Source: Saccharothrix luteola
GTDB lineage: Bacteria; Actinomycetota; Actinomycetes; Mycobacteriales; Pseudonocardiaceae
DNA length: 64,000 bases
Assembly: GCF_020859565.1 (NCBI RefSeq)
Contig: NZ_JAJHUO010000008.1
Coordinates: 264,193-328,192 of the forward strand
Direction: 5' to 3'
A model generated the notes under the pieces. That model did no database searches, was not told where the DNA came from, and saw nothing but the letters and a program-made list of their open reading frames with translations. This document shows, one piece after another, positions 44,052-55,101 of this stretch. The stretch's first letter is position 1; each line of letters starts with the position of its first letter. Made by a program: the position numbers and the translations under genes.

Positions 44052-44270
44052 TTCGTGTCATCCCGCCGACCTGGCGCAGCCCTACCGCGCGTGTCAAGGG
44101 GGGCGCTGTCCCAGCTTTGCCTGTCGGCGTTCACTGATGCCGCCCCCCTTGCCACGTGTGGCAGCCCTTGTGGAGGTCGGTGGGATGACACGAAACCCGA
44201 CGAACAACGGACCCGGAACAGAAGCACCCAACCCCGTCATCCTGCTGATCTGCCCGTCCGGCGAGGACTC
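44052..44270 (-). repeat. ~220-bp nested inverted-repeat element, copy C
   Basis: The left arm at 44052-44104 (CGTGTCATCCCGCCGACCTG, then CTACCGCGCGTGTCAAGG) pairs with the right arm at 44139-44192 (GCCACGTGTGGCAG, then AGGTCGGTGGGATGACACG). The tail GTCATCCTGCTGATCTGCCC ends near 44265. It is the same element as copies A and B about 37 kb away, with the same loop word CGTTCACTGAT. It is in an intergenic gap, upstream of ispE and beyond the metQ stop. Confidence 0.8.
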
Positions 44271-44300
44271 TTCTGATCTTCCACCCGCCACGCCCTCACA

Positions 44301-44366
44301 CCTGAGCGTTGAATTCAGGTGTTCCGAACGTAGGACTCTCGCGTCCTGAACGTAGGACTCTCGCGG
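44301..44366. repeat. Gene-end unit array, locus 5
   Basis: Three tandem units, CTGAGCGTTGAATTCAGGTG, TTCCGAACGTAGGACTCTCG (plus CG) and TCCTGAACGTAGGACTCTCG (plus CG), end exactly at the metQ stop codon (TAA at 44369-44367). Confidence 0.8.
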
Positions 44367-45173
44367 TTAGACGGCGAGGACGGAACCCGAGAAGGTTTCC
44401 TTGATGTAGTCCTTGACCTGCTGCGACTGGAGCAGGGCCAGCAGGTCCTTCACGCGCGGGTCGTCCTTGAGGTCGGTTCGGGTGACCAGGCCGTTCGCGT
44501 TCGGGTTGCCGTCGGCCTTCTCCAGCGCCAACGCGTCGGACGCGGGCTTCAGGCCGGCGTCGATGGCGTAGTTGCCGTTCACCACGGACGCGTCGGTGTC
44601 GTCCAGCGAACGCGGCAGCTGCGCGGCCTCCAGCTCGACGAACTCCAGCCCGCGCGGGTTCTCCGCGATGTCCCGGATGGTCGCCGTCTTCTCCGCGCCC
44701 GGCGTGATCTTGATCAGCCCGTTGTCCTGCAGCAGCTTCAGCCCGCGCGCCTCGTTCGTCGCGTCGTTCGCCACCGCCACCCGAGCGCCGGACGGCAGGT
44801 CGGCCAGCGACTTGTGCTTCTTCGAGTACACGCCGAGCGGTTCGAGGTGGACCGGCCCGATCCACTCCAGCGACGCGCCGCTCTCCGCCTTGAACGTGTC
44901 CAGGTACGGCACGGTCTGGAAGTAGTTCGCGTCCAGCGACCCGTCCACCAGCGCCGTGTTCGGCTGCACGTAGTCGGTGAACTCCACGACCTCGATCTTC
45001 AGGCCCTTCGCCGCGGCCAGGTTGTCCGCCACGTACCGCAGCACCTGGGCGTGCGGCACCGGGCTCACGCCGACCTTCAGCGGCGCGTTCGGGTCCGACG
45101 CGGCGCCGGTGTCGCCACTACCGCAGCCCACTGCGGTCAGCAGCACGGCCAGCAGGGCAGCACGAATACGCAT
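44367..45173 (-). CDS. metQ: Methionine ABC transporter substrate-binding lipoprotein
   Basis: The 268-residue NlpA/MetQ family lipoprotein has a signal peptide with lipobox LTAVGC. The mature part has KVGVSPVPHAQVLRYV, VEFTDYVQPNTALVDGSLDA, NYFQTVPYLDTF and DASVVNGNYAIDAGL, all typical. It captures methionine outside the membrane. Here it is the last gene of metN-metI-metQ, 28 bp after metI. A gene-end repeat array begins directly at its stop. Confidence 0.95.
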   Translation of the reverse strand: MRIRAALLAVLLTAVGCGSGDTGAASDPNAPLKVGVSPVPHAQVLRYVADNLAAAKGLKIEVVEFTDYVQPNTALVDGSLDANYFQTVPYLDTFKAESGASLEWIGPVHLEPLGVYSKKHKSLADLPSGARVAVANDATNEARGLKLLQDNGLIKITPGAEKTATIRDIAENPRGLEFVELEAAQLPRSLDDTDASVVNGNYAIDAGLKPASDALALEKADGNPNANGLVTRTDLKDDPRVKDLLALLQSQQVKDYIKETFSGSVLAV

Positions 45174-45201
45174 TTCATTCCTTAGGTGAGGAGAAGAACG
45201 A

Positions 45202-45885
45202 TCAGACGGACGCGGTGCGGCGGCGGTCGACGCCGCGGGCCACGCGGTTGGTGGTGAACTGGATCGCGGTGGCGATGACCGCCAGCACGACGACCGTGCT
45301 CCACAGGTAGCGGTCGTTGAACCGCTGGTAGCCCATGCGCACGGCGAGGTCGCCGAGCCCGCCGCCGCCGACCACGCCGGCCATCGCCGAGTAGCCCAGC
45401 AGCGCGATCGCGGTCACGCCGATGGCGTTGACCAGCGCGGGCAACGACTCGCGGAGCAGCACGCTGCGCACGATCCGCAGCGTGGACGACCCGGTGGTGA
45501 CGGCGGCCTCGACCACCGACACGTGCACCTCGGCCAGCACGTTCTGCACCAGCCTGCCGACGAACGGGATCGCGCCCACGGCGAGCGGCACGATGGCCGC
45601 CGTCGGCCCGATGGTGCTGCCCAGGAGCAGCCTGGTCAGCGAGGTGAGCACCACCAGCAGGACCAGGAACGGCATGGACCGGCCGAGGTCGACGACGAAC
45701 CCGAGCACCTTGTGCAGGACCGGCCGGGGCTTCAGCCCACCGGGTGCGGTGAGCTGAAGCCAGATGCCGACGGGCGCGCCGAGCAGAACAGCGATCAGGG
45801 TGGAGACGACCACCATGTACAACGTCTCGCCGGTGGCGACCAGCACGTCGTCGAACACGATGGACCAGGGTGTCGCAGACCTCAC
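45202..45885 (-). CDS. metI: Methionine ABC transporter permease
   Basis: The product has 227 residues with five hydrophobic helices. The EAA-type permease loop that contacts the ATPase reads EAAVTTGSSTLRIVRSVLLR. MetI-typical segments are LGRSMPFLVLLVVLTSLTRL and GYSAMAGVVGGGGLGDLAVR. The GTG at 45885 overlaps the metN stop as GTGA, which fixes the start and implies coupling. Confidence 0.95.
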   Translation of the reverse strand: MRSATPWSIVFDDVLVATGETLYMVVVSTLIAVLLGAPVGIWLQLTAPGGLKPRPVLHKVLGFVVDLGRSMPFLVLLVVLTSLTRLLLGSTIGPTAAIVPLAVGAIPFVGRLVQNVLAEVHVSVVEAAVTTGSSTLRIVRSVLLRESLPALVNAIGVTAIALLGYSAMAGVVGGGGLGDLAVRMGYQRFNDRYLWSTVVVLAVIATAIQFTTNRVARGVDRRRTASV

Positions 45886-46892
45886 GCAGCTACTCCCTGC
45901 GGACCCGACAGGGTCCGTCGCACGGAGCCGCCCGCTTCCGAGATCCACTCCAGCGCCGAGTCGGCGCGCTCGCCCTTGAGACCGACGCGGAATCGCGCCA
46001 CCGGGGTCTCGCCGAGCCTGGTCAGGCCGCCGCCGAGCAGGTTCAGCTCCACGCCGAACCGGCTGGTGGCCTCGGGCAGCAGCGCGCCCACGGCGGCGAA
46101 GCCGATCAGCACGACGTCCGCGACCCGGTCGAACGAGCTCTCGACCGCCGGGTTCTGGTCCACGCCGGGCAGCAGCGACGCGGCCGTGCGGCTCGCGGCG
46201 TCCGACACCAGGTCGAGCACCTTGCCGTGCTCCACCACGCGGCCGTCCTCCAGCACCGCGACGTCGTCGCAGATCTTCCGGACCACGCCCATGTCGTGCG
46301 TGACCACGAGCACCGTCACACCGAGTTCGGCGCGCGCCCGGTCCAGCACGGCGAGCACGGAGCCGGTGGTCTCGGGGTCGAGCGCGGACGTCGGCTCGTC
46401 GGCCAGCAGCACGGACGGCGACGCGGCGAGCGCCCGCGCGACCGCGATCCGCTGGCGCTGGCCGCCGGAGAGCTGGTCGGGGTACGAGCCCGCCTTGTCG
46501 GTCAGGCCGACGAGGTCGAGCAGCTCGGCGACGCGGGTGCGGCGCTGCGGCCCGGCCACGCCCGCCGCCTCCAGCGGCAGCGCGACGTTGCCCGCGGCGG
46601 TGCGCTGGCGCAGCAGGGAATCCCCTTGCGGCACAACGCCGATCTGCCGGCGGGCGGCGCGCAGCGCGGTGCCGTCGAGCGAGACGAGGTCGGTGCCGTC
46701 GACGCGGATCGCGCCGCTGTCGGGCCGCTCCAGGAGCGCGACGCACCGGGCCAGGGTGGACTTGCCCGCCCCGCTGGGGCCGACGACGCCGAGCACGGTG
46801 CCCGCGGCGACGTCCAGGTTCACGCCGTCCAGCGCGCGAACCTGCCCGGTACTCCCGGGGAAGGTCTTGGTGAGGTTCTCGACAGTGATCAC
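45882..46892 (-). CDS. metN: Methionine ABC transporter ATP-binding protein
   Basis: The product has 336 residues. The ATPase domain has Walker A GPSGAGKST, Q-loop VVPQGDSLL, signature LSGGQRQRIAVARAL and Walker B VLLADEPTSALD. A C-terminal NIL (ligand-sensing, ACT-like) domain follows, which inhibits transport when methionine is high. The GTG at 46892 was chosen over 46904 because GGAG lies six bases upstream and VITVENLTKTF matches the usual MetN start. Expression is probably set by the SAM riboswitch and leader peptide upstream. Confidence 0.95.
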   Translation of the reverse strand: MITVENLTKTFPGSTGQVRALDGVNLDVAAGTVLGVVGPSGAGKSTLARCVALLERPDSGAIRVDGTDLVSLDGTALRAARRQIGVVPQGDSLLRQRTAAGNVALPLEAAGVAGPQRRTRVAELLDLVGLTDKAGSYPDQLSGGQRQRIAVARALAASPSVLLADEPTSALDPETTGSVLAVLDRARAELGVTVLVVTHDMGVVRKICDDVAVLEDGRVVEHGKVLDLVSDAASRTAASLLPGVDQNPAVESSFDRVADVVLIGFAAVGALLPEATSRFGVELNLLGGGLTRLGETPVARFRVGLKGERADSALEWISEAGGSVRRTLSGPQGVAA

Positions 46893-47007
46893 GTTTCGCT
46901 CCACGACGGCATGCGGCAGCGCACGCTCATGGCGTGCGTGACCGACGGCTCAGCTCAGAAAGGTGTCCTGGATGAAGGACGCGGGGATTCGAGGCGCCTG
47001 CGGCTGC

Positions 47008-47088
47008 TCAGCGGCTGCGACAGGCGGACGACGTGCGGCGGCCGTGGTCGACGACCCGCCGGCGGGTGAGCATTCGCATCCTGGGCAC
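47008..47088 (-). CDS. Putative leader peptide (RRxVDxxR...SxxC type)
   Basis: This is a 26-codon reading frame with a near-perfect ribosome-binding site (GGAGGA, five bases before the GTG). The peptide contains LTRRRVVDHGRRTSSACRSR. It matches the RRxVDxxRxxSxxC pattern of short peptides annotated upstream of sulfur-metabolism genes in actinobacteria, thought to be attenuator leaders. It starts 10 bp after the SAM aptamer and ends 115 bp before metN. Hairpins at 46965-46980 and 46921-46937 lie in that gap. It is below the size most gene finders report. Confidence 0.65.
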   Translation of the reverse strand: MPRMRMLTRRRVVDHGRRTSSACRSR

Positions 47089-47095
47089 GTGATTC

Positions 47096-47190
47096 CTCCA
47101 TCGTTCCTGGCGGAAGCACCTGCCCCCGTGGAGGGGTGGTTGCTGCGGCGTCGTGGAGCCAGGTCTCTCGGCCGCTCGGGATGGCACCAC
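47096..47190 (-). ncRNA. SAM-I (S-box) riboswitch upstream of metNIQ
   Basis: Read on the minus strand, P1 is CCATC (from 47184) pairing with GATGG (to 47098). Between them are the conserved core blocks GAGCGGCCGAGAGACC, TGGCTC, GACGCCGCAGCAACC, and GGTGCTTCC, as in S-box aptamers. SAM binding stabilises P1. The 3' strand of P1 runs straight into the GGAGGA ribosome-binding site of the leader peptide, so control is probably at translation initiation or by coupled termination. The position before methionine uptake genes fits. Confidence 0.88.
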
Positions 47191-47273
47191 GAGTAGACCT
47201 GACGGGACCCGGCTGACGCAAGCCCGAAACTGGATCGTCCGGCAAATCACACTTTCGGCCGAAAGATCAACGA

Positions 47274-48152
47274 CTATCGAGCGGACGCGACCTCGGCTAT
47301 CCGGATGAAGTCGCCGACGTCCAGTTGTTCGCCGCGCACGGAGGGGTCCACGCCCGCCGCGACGAGCAGCCGCTGCGCCTCGGCGGCCGAGCCCGCCCAG
47401 CCCGACAGGGCGCCCCGCAGCATCTTGCGGCGTTGCGCGAAGGCCGCGTCCACCAAGGCGAACAGCCGCTTCGGGTCCACAGTGGACAGCTGTTCGTGCC
47501 GGTCGAACGCGACCAGCGCCGAGTCCACGTTCGGCACGGGCCAGAACACCGAGCGCGGCACGGGACCGGCCCGGCGGGCGTCGGCGTACCAGGCGAGCTT
47601 CACGCTGGGCACGCCGTAGACCTTGCTGCCGGGACCGGCGGCCATCCGGTCGGCCACCTCCGACTGCACCATCACCAGGCCCGTGCGCAACGACGGCAGC
47701 ACGGCCAGCAGGTGCAGCACCACGGGCACGGCCACGTTGTACGGCAGGTTCGCCACGAGGGCGGTCGGCTCGACCGGGAGCTGGTCCGGCGTGACGCGCA
47801 TCGCGTCCGCGTGCACGACGGACAGCCGGTCGGCCAGCCGGGGCGCCCGCTCCGCCACCGTGACCGGCAGGCGGTCGGCGAGCACGCCGTCGATCTCCAC
47901 GGCCACCAGCGCGCGACAGGAGGGCAGCAACGCCAACGTCAGCGAGCCCAGGCCGGGCCCGACCTCGAGCACCACGTCGTCCGGGCGCAGGTCGGCCGCC
48001 GACACGATGCGCCGCACCGTGTTCGGGTCGTGGACGAAGTTCTGCCCGAGCTTCTTAGTGGGGCGGATGTCCAGTTCGGCGGCCAGCCGACGGACGTCGG
48101 CCGGACCCAGGAGCTGGCTCCCGGACCCGGCCGTCGTCGAATCCTCAGTCAC
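47274..48152 (-). CDS. rsmA: 16S rRNA (adenine(1518)-N6/adenine(1519)-N6)-dimethyltransferase
   Basis: This 292-residue KsgA-type enzyme dimethylates two adenines in 16S helix 45 during small-subunit maturation. It has the N-terminal [23 protein letters not shown] motif [15 protein letters not shown], acidic VAVEID, and the catalytic [15 protein letters not shown]. The substrate-binding tail [14 protein letters not shown] is present. GTG 48152 and ATG 48161 are both possible starts; the former has better ribosome-binding-site spacing. It follows rpfB, as in mycobacteria. Confidence 0.96.
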   Translation of the reverse strand: MTEDSTTAGSGSQLLGPADVRRLAAELDIRPTKKLGQNFVHDPNTVRRIVSAADLRPDDVVLEVGPGLGSLTLALLPSCRALVAVEIDGVLADRLPVTVAERAPRLADRLSVVHADAMRVTPDQLPVEPTALVANLPYNVAVPVVLHLLAVLPSLRTGLVMVQSEVADRMAAGPGSKVYGVPSVKLAWYADARRAGPVPRSVFWPVPNVDSALVAFDRHEQLSTVDPKRLFALVDAAFAQRRKMLRGALSGWAGSAAEAQRLLVAAGVDPSVRGEQLDVGDFIRIAEVASAR

Positions 48153-48188
48153 CCGACCCATTCTCCACCACTGCCGATGGACCACCAC

Positions 48189-48210
48189 GCGAGGTCGCAG
48201 GCGACCTCGC
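48189..48210 (-). terminator. Hairpin after rpfB
   Basis: GCGAGGTCG and CGACCTCGC form a perfect 9-bp stem with a 4-nt loop, 25 bp past the rpfB stop and before rsmA. There is no U-run. Confidence 0.55.
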
Positions 48211-48234
48211 CGCGACGCCGGAGGCGGCGCCGTG

Positions 48235-49948
<1,714 letters not shown>

Positions 49949-50785
49949 CTACGACTTCACCGCGTCACGAAGACCGAAGACACGTTCGGCGTTTCGGGTG
50001 ATCTTCGTGGCCAACTCACCGAGGTCGGTCTCACGCAGCGTCGCCAGGTCCCGGAGCGTGTAGTTCGCGCAATACGGCTCGTTCGGGCGACCTCGGTACG
50101 GGTGGGGCGTGAGGAACGGCGCGTCCGTCTCGACGAGCACGTGGTCCTCCGGCACCCACAGTGCGGCTTCCCGCAACGCGTGGGCGTTGCGGAACGTCGT
50201 GGTGCCCGCGAACGAGAGCACGAACCCGCGCTCCACGCACGCGCGCGCGAAGGAGAGGTCGCCGGAGAAGCAGTGGAAGACCACAGTGGACGGCGCGCCC
50301 TCGGCGTCGAGCACCGCGAGGATGTCGTCGTGCGCGTCCCGGTCGTGGATCATCAACGGCTTGCCGACCCGTTTGGCCAGGTCGATGTGCCACCGGAAGG
50401 CCTCGTGCTGCGCCGCTTTCGGCGCGTAGTCCCAGTAGTAGTCCAGCCCGGTCTCGCCGATCGCGACGACCCTCGGCTGCGCGGCGAGCCGCTCCAGCTC
50501 CGCCTGCTCCACCTCGCCGAACGTCGACGTGCGCGTGGGGTGCAGGGCGACGGCGGCGAACACCCGGTCGTCCCACGTGGCGGCTTCGGCGGCCCAGCGC
50601 GCGGCGTCGAGGTCGTCGGCCACCGTGATCACGCGGTCCACGCCCGCCCGCACGGCCCGGTCCAGCACCTCGCGCACCTGCTCGGGCGTCTCCGCGCCGC
50701 ACGCGTCGAGGTGGGTGTGGGCGTCGACCACCGGCGCCGGAAGGGCTTCCGGGACCGGTGGCCGTTCGCCTCGTCGCTTCGTCAC
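49949..50785 (-). CDS. tatD: TatD family metal-dependent hydrolase
   Basis: The 278-residue TIM-barrel metallohydrolase carries metal ligands in VVDAHTHLD (HxH), the Glu in GETGLDYYW, the His in HDRDAHDD and FHCFSG, and the Asp in VETDAPFL. TatD proteins have 3'-5' exonuclease or DNase activity. The GTG at 50785 overlaps the metG stop as GTGA, so the two are coupled. The order metG-tatD-rpfB-rsmA is conserved in actinobacteria. Confidence 0.95.
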   Translation of the reverse strand: MTKRRGERPPVPEALPAPVVDAHTHLDACGAETPEQVREVLDRAVRAGVDRVITVADDLDAARWAAEAATWDDRVFAAVALHPTRTSTFGEVEQAELERLAAQPRVVAIGETGLDYYWDYAPKAAQHEAFRWHIDLAKRVGKPLMIHDRDAHDDILAVLDAEGAPSTVVFHCFSGDLSFARACVERGFVLSFAGTTTFRNAHALREAALWVPEDHVLVETDAPFLTPHPYRGRPNEPYCANYTLRDLATLRETDLGELATKITRNAERVFGLRDAVKS

Positions 50786-52572
50786 TTCGCGATCGGGGCC
50801 CACTCGGGGCCGGTCTCACCCAGTTCGGGATCGAGCTTCGCGAACAGCGGCGCGGGCTTGGCCAGCGGCCTGCCCACCTCGATCGGGGTGGACGCCCACG
50901 TCGCCTGCTCGGCCGCGTAGTCGCCGGTCAGCACCGGGTACTCGCGGTCGGGCACGTCCAGGTCCGGCACGTCGGTCAGCTGCGGCTGGGCGGCCCACAC
51001 GCCCGTGCCGCCCAGCGCCTCGTGCACCTTCTGCGCCGAGTGCGGCAGGAACGGCGTCAGCAGGGCGTTGGCGTCCTGCACGACCTGCAACGCGGTGTGC
51101 AGCACGGTGTCGCGGCGCTCGGGGTCGTCCTTGAGCTTCCACGGCTCCTGGTCGGACAGGTAGCGGTTGGCCGCGCCGACCACCTTCATCGCCTCGGAGG
51201 AGGCCTGCTTGAAGCGGGAGCGGCGCAGGTTCGAGCCCACCACGTCGAACGCCTTGCGGGACAGCTCCAGCAGCTCGTGGTCGGCCTGGGTCGGGCTGGT
51301 CGGCTTCGGGATCGCGCCCACGTTCTTGTGCGCCATCGAGATCGACCGGTTGACCAGGTTGCCCCACTCGTTGGCCAGCTCGAAGTTCGTCCGGCGGACG
51401 AACTCCTCCCACGTGAAGTCGGTGTCCTGGTTCTCGGGGCCGGCGACGGAGATGAAGTAGCGCAGCGCGTCGGGCCCGAACTGCTTCAGGAAGTCCGTGA
51501 CGTAGATCACCGTGCCGCGGGAGGTGGAGAACTTCGAGCCGCTCATGGTCAGGAACTCGGAGCTGACGACCTCGGTGGGCAGGTTCAGCGTGCCGAACGC
51601 CCCGGGCTCGCCGCCCTTCGCGCCCTGGCCGTTCTGCCCGAGCAGCAGGGAGGGCCAGATCAGCGAGTGGAAGACGATGTTGTCCTTGCCCATGAAGTAG
51701 TAGCCCTGGGCGTCGCCGGTCCAGAACTCCTTCCAGGCGTCGTCGTCCCCGCTGCGGCGGGCCCACTCGACGGACGCGCTGAGGTAGCCGATGACGGCGT
51801 CGAACCACACGTAGAAGCGCTTCATCGGCTGCTCGCGCCACCCGTCGAGCGGGATCGGGATGCCCCAGTCCAGGTCGCGGGTGATGGCGCGCGGGCGCAG
51901 GTCGCCGATGAGGTTCTGGCTGAACTTGAGCACGTTCGGCCGCCACTCGGACCGGGTCTGCAGCCAGCCGCCGAGCGCGTCGATGAACTGCGGCAGGTCG
52001 AGGAACAGGTGCTCGGTCTCGACGAACTTCGGCGTCTCGCCGTTGATGCGCGAGCGCGGGTTCTTCAGGTCGACGGGGTCGAGCTGGTTGCCGCAGTTGT
52101 CGCACTGGTCGCCGCGGGCGCCGTCGTAGCCGCAGATCGGGCAGGTGCCCTCGATGTAGCGGTCGGGCAGCGTGCGGCCGGTGGAAGGGCTGATCGCGCC
52201 CATCTCGGTCTTCGGGATGACGTAGCCGTTGCGCCAGAGGGCGAGGAACAGCTCCTGGACCACCTTGTAGTGGTTGCCGGTGGTCGTCCGGGTGAACAGG
52301 TCGTAGGACAGCCCGAGGCCGTGCAGGTCGTTCGCGATCACGCGGTGGTACTTGTCCACGAGGTCGCGGGTGGACATGCCCTCCTTCTCGGCCTGCACCG
52401 AGATGGGTGTGCCGTGCTCGTCCGAGCCGGAGACCATCAGCACCCGGTTGCCCGACATGCGCATGTAGCGGGAGAACACGTCGGAGGGGACACCGAAACC
52501 GGAGACGTGACCGATGTGGCGGGGGCCGTTGGCGTAGGGCCACGCCACCGCGGTCAGCACGGAGGCACTCAT
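50782..52572 (-). CDS. metG: Methionyl-tRNA synthetase
   Basis: This 596-residue class I synthetase charges tRNA-Met. The HIGH-like [11 protein letters not shown] is at the N-terminus, the zinc knuckle is [18 protein letters not shown] near 140-160, and the KMSKS-equivalent is KFSTSRG near 350. An anticodon-binding helical domain follows, and there is no C-terminal EMAP-type extension. The start is ATG 52572. It is 87 bp downstream of rsmI and coupled to tatD. Confidence 0.97.
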   Translation of the reverse strand: MSASVLTAVAWPYANGPRHIGHVSGFGVPSDVFSRYMRMSGNRVLMVSGSDEHGTPISVQAEKEGMSTRDLVDKYHRVIANDLHGLGLSYDLFTRTTTGNHYKVVQELFLALWRNGYVIPKTEMGAISPSTGRTLPDRYIEGTCPICGYDGARGDQCDNCGNQLDPVDLKNPRSRINGETPKFVETEHLFLDLPQFIDALGGWLQTRSEWRPNVLKFSQNLIGDLRPRAITRDLDWGIPIPLDGWREQPMKRFYVWFDAVIGYLSASVEWARRSGDDDAWKEFWTGDAQGYYFMGKDNIVFHSLIWPSLLLGQNGQGAKGGEPGAFGTLNLPTEVVSSEFLTMSGSKFSTSRGTVIYVTDFLKQFGPDALRYFISVAGPENQDTDFTWEEFVRRTNFELANEWGNLVNRSISMAHKNVGAIPKPTSPTQADHELLELSRKAFDVVGSNLRRSRFKQASSEAMKVVGAANRYLSDQEPWKLKDDPERRDTVLHTALQVVQDANALLTPFLPHSAQKVHEALGGTGVWAAQPQLTDVPDLDVPDREYPVLTGDYAAEQATWASTPIEVGRPLAKPAPLFAKLDPELGETGPEWAPIAK

Positions 52573-52659
52573 GGGCCAAGCCTACGGAGCCGCTTCCAGC
52601 GGGTTTCCGCGGGTTGGGCAGTCCGCGAGGGGCCGTGCGCGGCGGACCGCCCGCCCGTC

Positions 52660-53505
52660 TCAGCTCTTGCTGATCGCGGCGTCGTACAGGGCCTTCTTGC
52701 TCACCCCCGCCGCCTCGGCGACCTCCGCCGCCGCCGTCTTCAGCCGCTCGCCGTCGGCCACGCGCTGCTTCACCTCGGCCACCAGCGCCTCGATCGGCGG
52801 GGTCTCGCGGGCCTCGGCGGGCGCCAGCACGACGGTGATCTCGCCGCGCACGCCCTCGGCCGCCCACTCGGCCAGCTCGCCGAGGCCACCCCGCTTGACC
52901 TCCTCGTACGTCTTGGTCAGCTCCCGGCACACGGCGGCGCGGCGGTCCGGGCCGAGCACGTGGGCGGCGTCGGCGAGGGTGTCCGCCAGCCGATGGGGTG
53001 ACTCGAAGAAGACGCACGTCCGGGGCTCGTCGAGCAGGCCCGCGAACCACCGCCGGCGTTCGCCCTGCTTGCGCGGCGGGAAGCCGTCGAAGCAGAAGCG
53101 GTCCGACGGCAGGCCCGACACGGCCAGCGCGGTCGTCACCGCGGACGGGCCGGGCAGGCACGTGACCCGGATGTCCTCCTCGACGCACGCGGCCACGAGG
53201 CGGTAGCCGGGGTCGGACACGCTCGGCATCCCCGCGTCGGTCACCAGGAGCACCGTCCGGCCGTCCCGCAGCGCCTCCAGCAGGCCGGGCAGCCGGGCCG
53301 TCTCGACCTGGTCGTAGAAGCTGACCACCCGCCCGGCCGGCGTGACGTCGAGGGCCGAAGCGAGCGACCGCAGCCGTCTGGTGTCCTCGGCCGCGATCAC
53401 CTCGGCCGTGCCCAACGCCTCCACCAGGCGCGGCGAAGCGTCCCGGACGTCGCCGAGCGGAGTAGCCGCCAGCACCAAACGGCCTGATCCAGATACAGGT
53501 CTCAC
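52660..53505 (-). CDS. rsmI: 16S rRNA (cytidine(1402)-2'-O)-methyltransferase
   Basis: The product has 281 residues of the tetrapyrrole-methylase fold. It has GRLVLAATPLGDVRDASPRL, AAEDTRRLRSLASAL, VTDAGMPSVSDPGYRLV, LPGPSAVTTALAVSGLP and FFESPHRLADTL. It methylates C1402 of 16S rRNA at the 2'-OH, tuning the P site. The GTG at 53505 has AGGG eight bases upstream; GTG 53514 is possible. It is divergent from pmt with only 24 bp between starts. Confidence 0.94.
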   Translation of the reverse strand: MRPVSGSGRLVLAATPLGDVRDASPRLVEALGTAEVIAAEDTRRLRSLASALDVTPAGRVVSFYDQVETARLPGLLEALRDGRTVLLVTDAGMPSVSDPGYRLVAACVEEDIRVTCLPGPSAVTTALAVSGLPSDRFCFDGFPPRKQGERRRWFAGLLDEPRTCVFFESPHRLADTLADAAHVLGPDRRAAVCRELTKTYEEVKRGGLGELAEWAAEGVRGEITVVLAPAEARETPPIEALVAEVKQRVADGERLKTAAAEVAEAAGVSKKALYDAAISKS

Positions 53506-53516
53506 GTGTCTCACCC

Positions 53517-53532
53517 TACGATCGTGCGCGTG
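53517..53532 (+). promoter_or_regulatory. -10 box for a probable leaderless pmt transcript
   Basis: TACGAT at 53517-53522 lies seven bases before the GTG at 53530, the spacing expected for a leaderless mRNA. No ribosome-binding site precedes this GTG. The site also overlaps the rsmI start region, so the divergent transcripts are tightly packed. Confidence 0.4.
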
Positions 53533-55101
53533 AGCCTGATCGCACCGCAGTCCGCAGACGACGTGGTCGACGCCGGCGGGGCGCCGCCGACGAGCCCGCC
53601 ACCGGGCAACGACCGCGAACAGCGGGCCCGCCAGCTCGAACCCGGCGCGATGAGCGACGCCCTCAGGGGCTGGCTCGTCACGCTGACCGTGGCGTTGATC
53701 GGCGGTGTGGTGCGGTTCTGGAACCTCGGGTTCCCGACCGACAAGGGCACCCCGGTCTTCGACGAGAAGCACTACGTGCCGCAGGGCGCGCAGGTGCTGC
53801 GCAACGGCGGGTACGAGGACAACCCCGGCTACGAGCTGATCGTGCACCCGCCGCTGGGCAAGCAGCTCATCGCGATCGGCGAGTGGCTGTTCGGCTACGA
53901 CGGCGTCGGCTGGCGGTTCGCGTCGGCCGCCGTGGGCACGTTGACGATCCTGCTGGTGGTGCGGATCGCCCGGCGGATGACGCGGTCGGACCTGATCGCG
54001 GCGATCGCGGGCGTGCTGCTGATCGCGGACGGCATGAGCCACGTGCAGTCGCGGATGGGGATGCTGGACGCGTTCCTGACGTTCTTCGTGGTGGTGGCGT
54101 TCGCCTGCCTGGTGGTGGACCGGGACCAGGTGCGGTCGCGGCTGGCCGAGGCGGTGCGCGAGGGCTGGGTGACGAACTCGCCGTTCGGCCCGTGGCTGGG
54201 TTTCCGCTGGTGGCGGTTCGCGGGCGGGGTCGCGCTCGGCCTGGCGTGCGGCGTGAAGTGGTCCGGTCTGTGGTACATCGCGTTCTTCGGCGTGCTGTCG
54301 GTGTTCTGGAGCGCGCTGGCGCGTCGTTCGGCGGGGGTGGCGCGGCCGTGGGTGGGCGCGTTCGCGAAGGACCTGCTGCCGTCGCTGTTCGCACTGCTGG
54401 TGATCCCGCTGCTGGCGTACCTGGCCACGTGGTGGGCGTGGTTCGCGTCGGAGACGGCCATCGACCGGCACATCGCGGGCACGAAGATCCCCGAGGACGG
54501 CTGGATCCCGGCGCCGCTGCGGGCGCTCTGGTACTACAGCGGCAACGTGCTGGAGTTCCACACCAAGCTGGTGACGTCGGAGACGAACCAGCACCCGTGG
54601 GAGTCGAAGCCGTGGACGTGGCCGATGGGCCTGCGGCCGATGCTCTACTACTTCGAGGGCTCGGTGCAGGGCTGCGGCGGACCGAGCTGCGTCGGCGCGA
54701 TCATGCTGATCGGGACGCCCGCCCTGTGGTGGCTGGCGTTCCCGATGCTGGCGTGGGCGATGTGGCAGTCGATCGCCAAGCTGGACTGGCGGTACGCGGC
54801 GGTGCTGGTCGGGTACGGCGCGGGCTTCCTGCCGTGGTTCCTCAACGTCGACCGGCAGATGTACTACTTCTACGCGATGCCGATGGCGCCGTTCCTGGTG
54901 CTGGGCATCGCGCTGGCGCTGGGCGAGGTCCTGGGCAGGCGGACCGACGGCAAGGAACGCCGCGGCACCGGCCTGCTCGCGGTGTCGCTGTACGTGGGCC
55001 TGGTCGTGGCCAACTTCGTGTGGCTGTGGCCGATCCTCAACGGCATCCCGATCACCCCGGAGGTGTGGGACGCCCAGAAGTGGCTGCCGTCCTGGAACTG
55101 A
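53530..55101 (+). CDS. pmt: Dolichyl/polyprenyl-phosphate-mannose--protein mannosyltransferase (GT39)
   Basis: The 523-residue polytopic membrane protein has about ten hydrophobic helices. The PMT catalytic loop reads FPTDKGTPVFDEKHYVPQGA (acidic DE pair) and HPPLGKQLIAIGEWLFGYDG. It transfers mannose from a polyprenyl carrier to Ser/Thr of exported proteins, as M. tuberculosis Rv1002c does. The start is GTG 53530; upstream GTGs at 53506 and 53524 are possible. Its last 50 bp overlap the 3' end of the convergent PD-(D/E)XK gene. Confidence 0.93.
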   Translation: MSLIAPQSADDVVDAGGAPPTSPPPGNDREQRARQLEPGAMSDALRGWLVTLTVALIGGVVRFWNLGFPTDKGTPVFDEKHYVPQGAQVLRNGGYEDNPGYELIVHPPLGKQLIAIGEWLFGYDGVGWRFASAAVGTLTILLVVRIARRMTRSDLIAAIAGVLLIADGMSHVQSRMGMLDAFLTFFVVVAFACLVVDRDQVRSRLAEAVREGWVTNSPFGPWLGFRWWRFAGGVALGLACGVKWSGLWYIAFFGVLSVFWSALARRSAGVARPWVGAFAKDLLPSLFALLVIPLLAYLATWWAWFASETAIDRHIAGTKIPEDGWIPAPLRALWYYSGNVLEFHTKLVTSETNQHPWESKPWTWPMGLRPMLYYFEGSVQGCGGPSCVGAIMLIGTPALWWLAFPMLAWAMWQSIAKLDWRYAAVLVGYGAGFLPWFLNVDRQMYYFYAMPMAPFLVLGIALALGEVLGRRTDGKERRGTGLLAVSLYVGLVVANFVWLWPILNGIPITPEVWDAQKWLPSWN

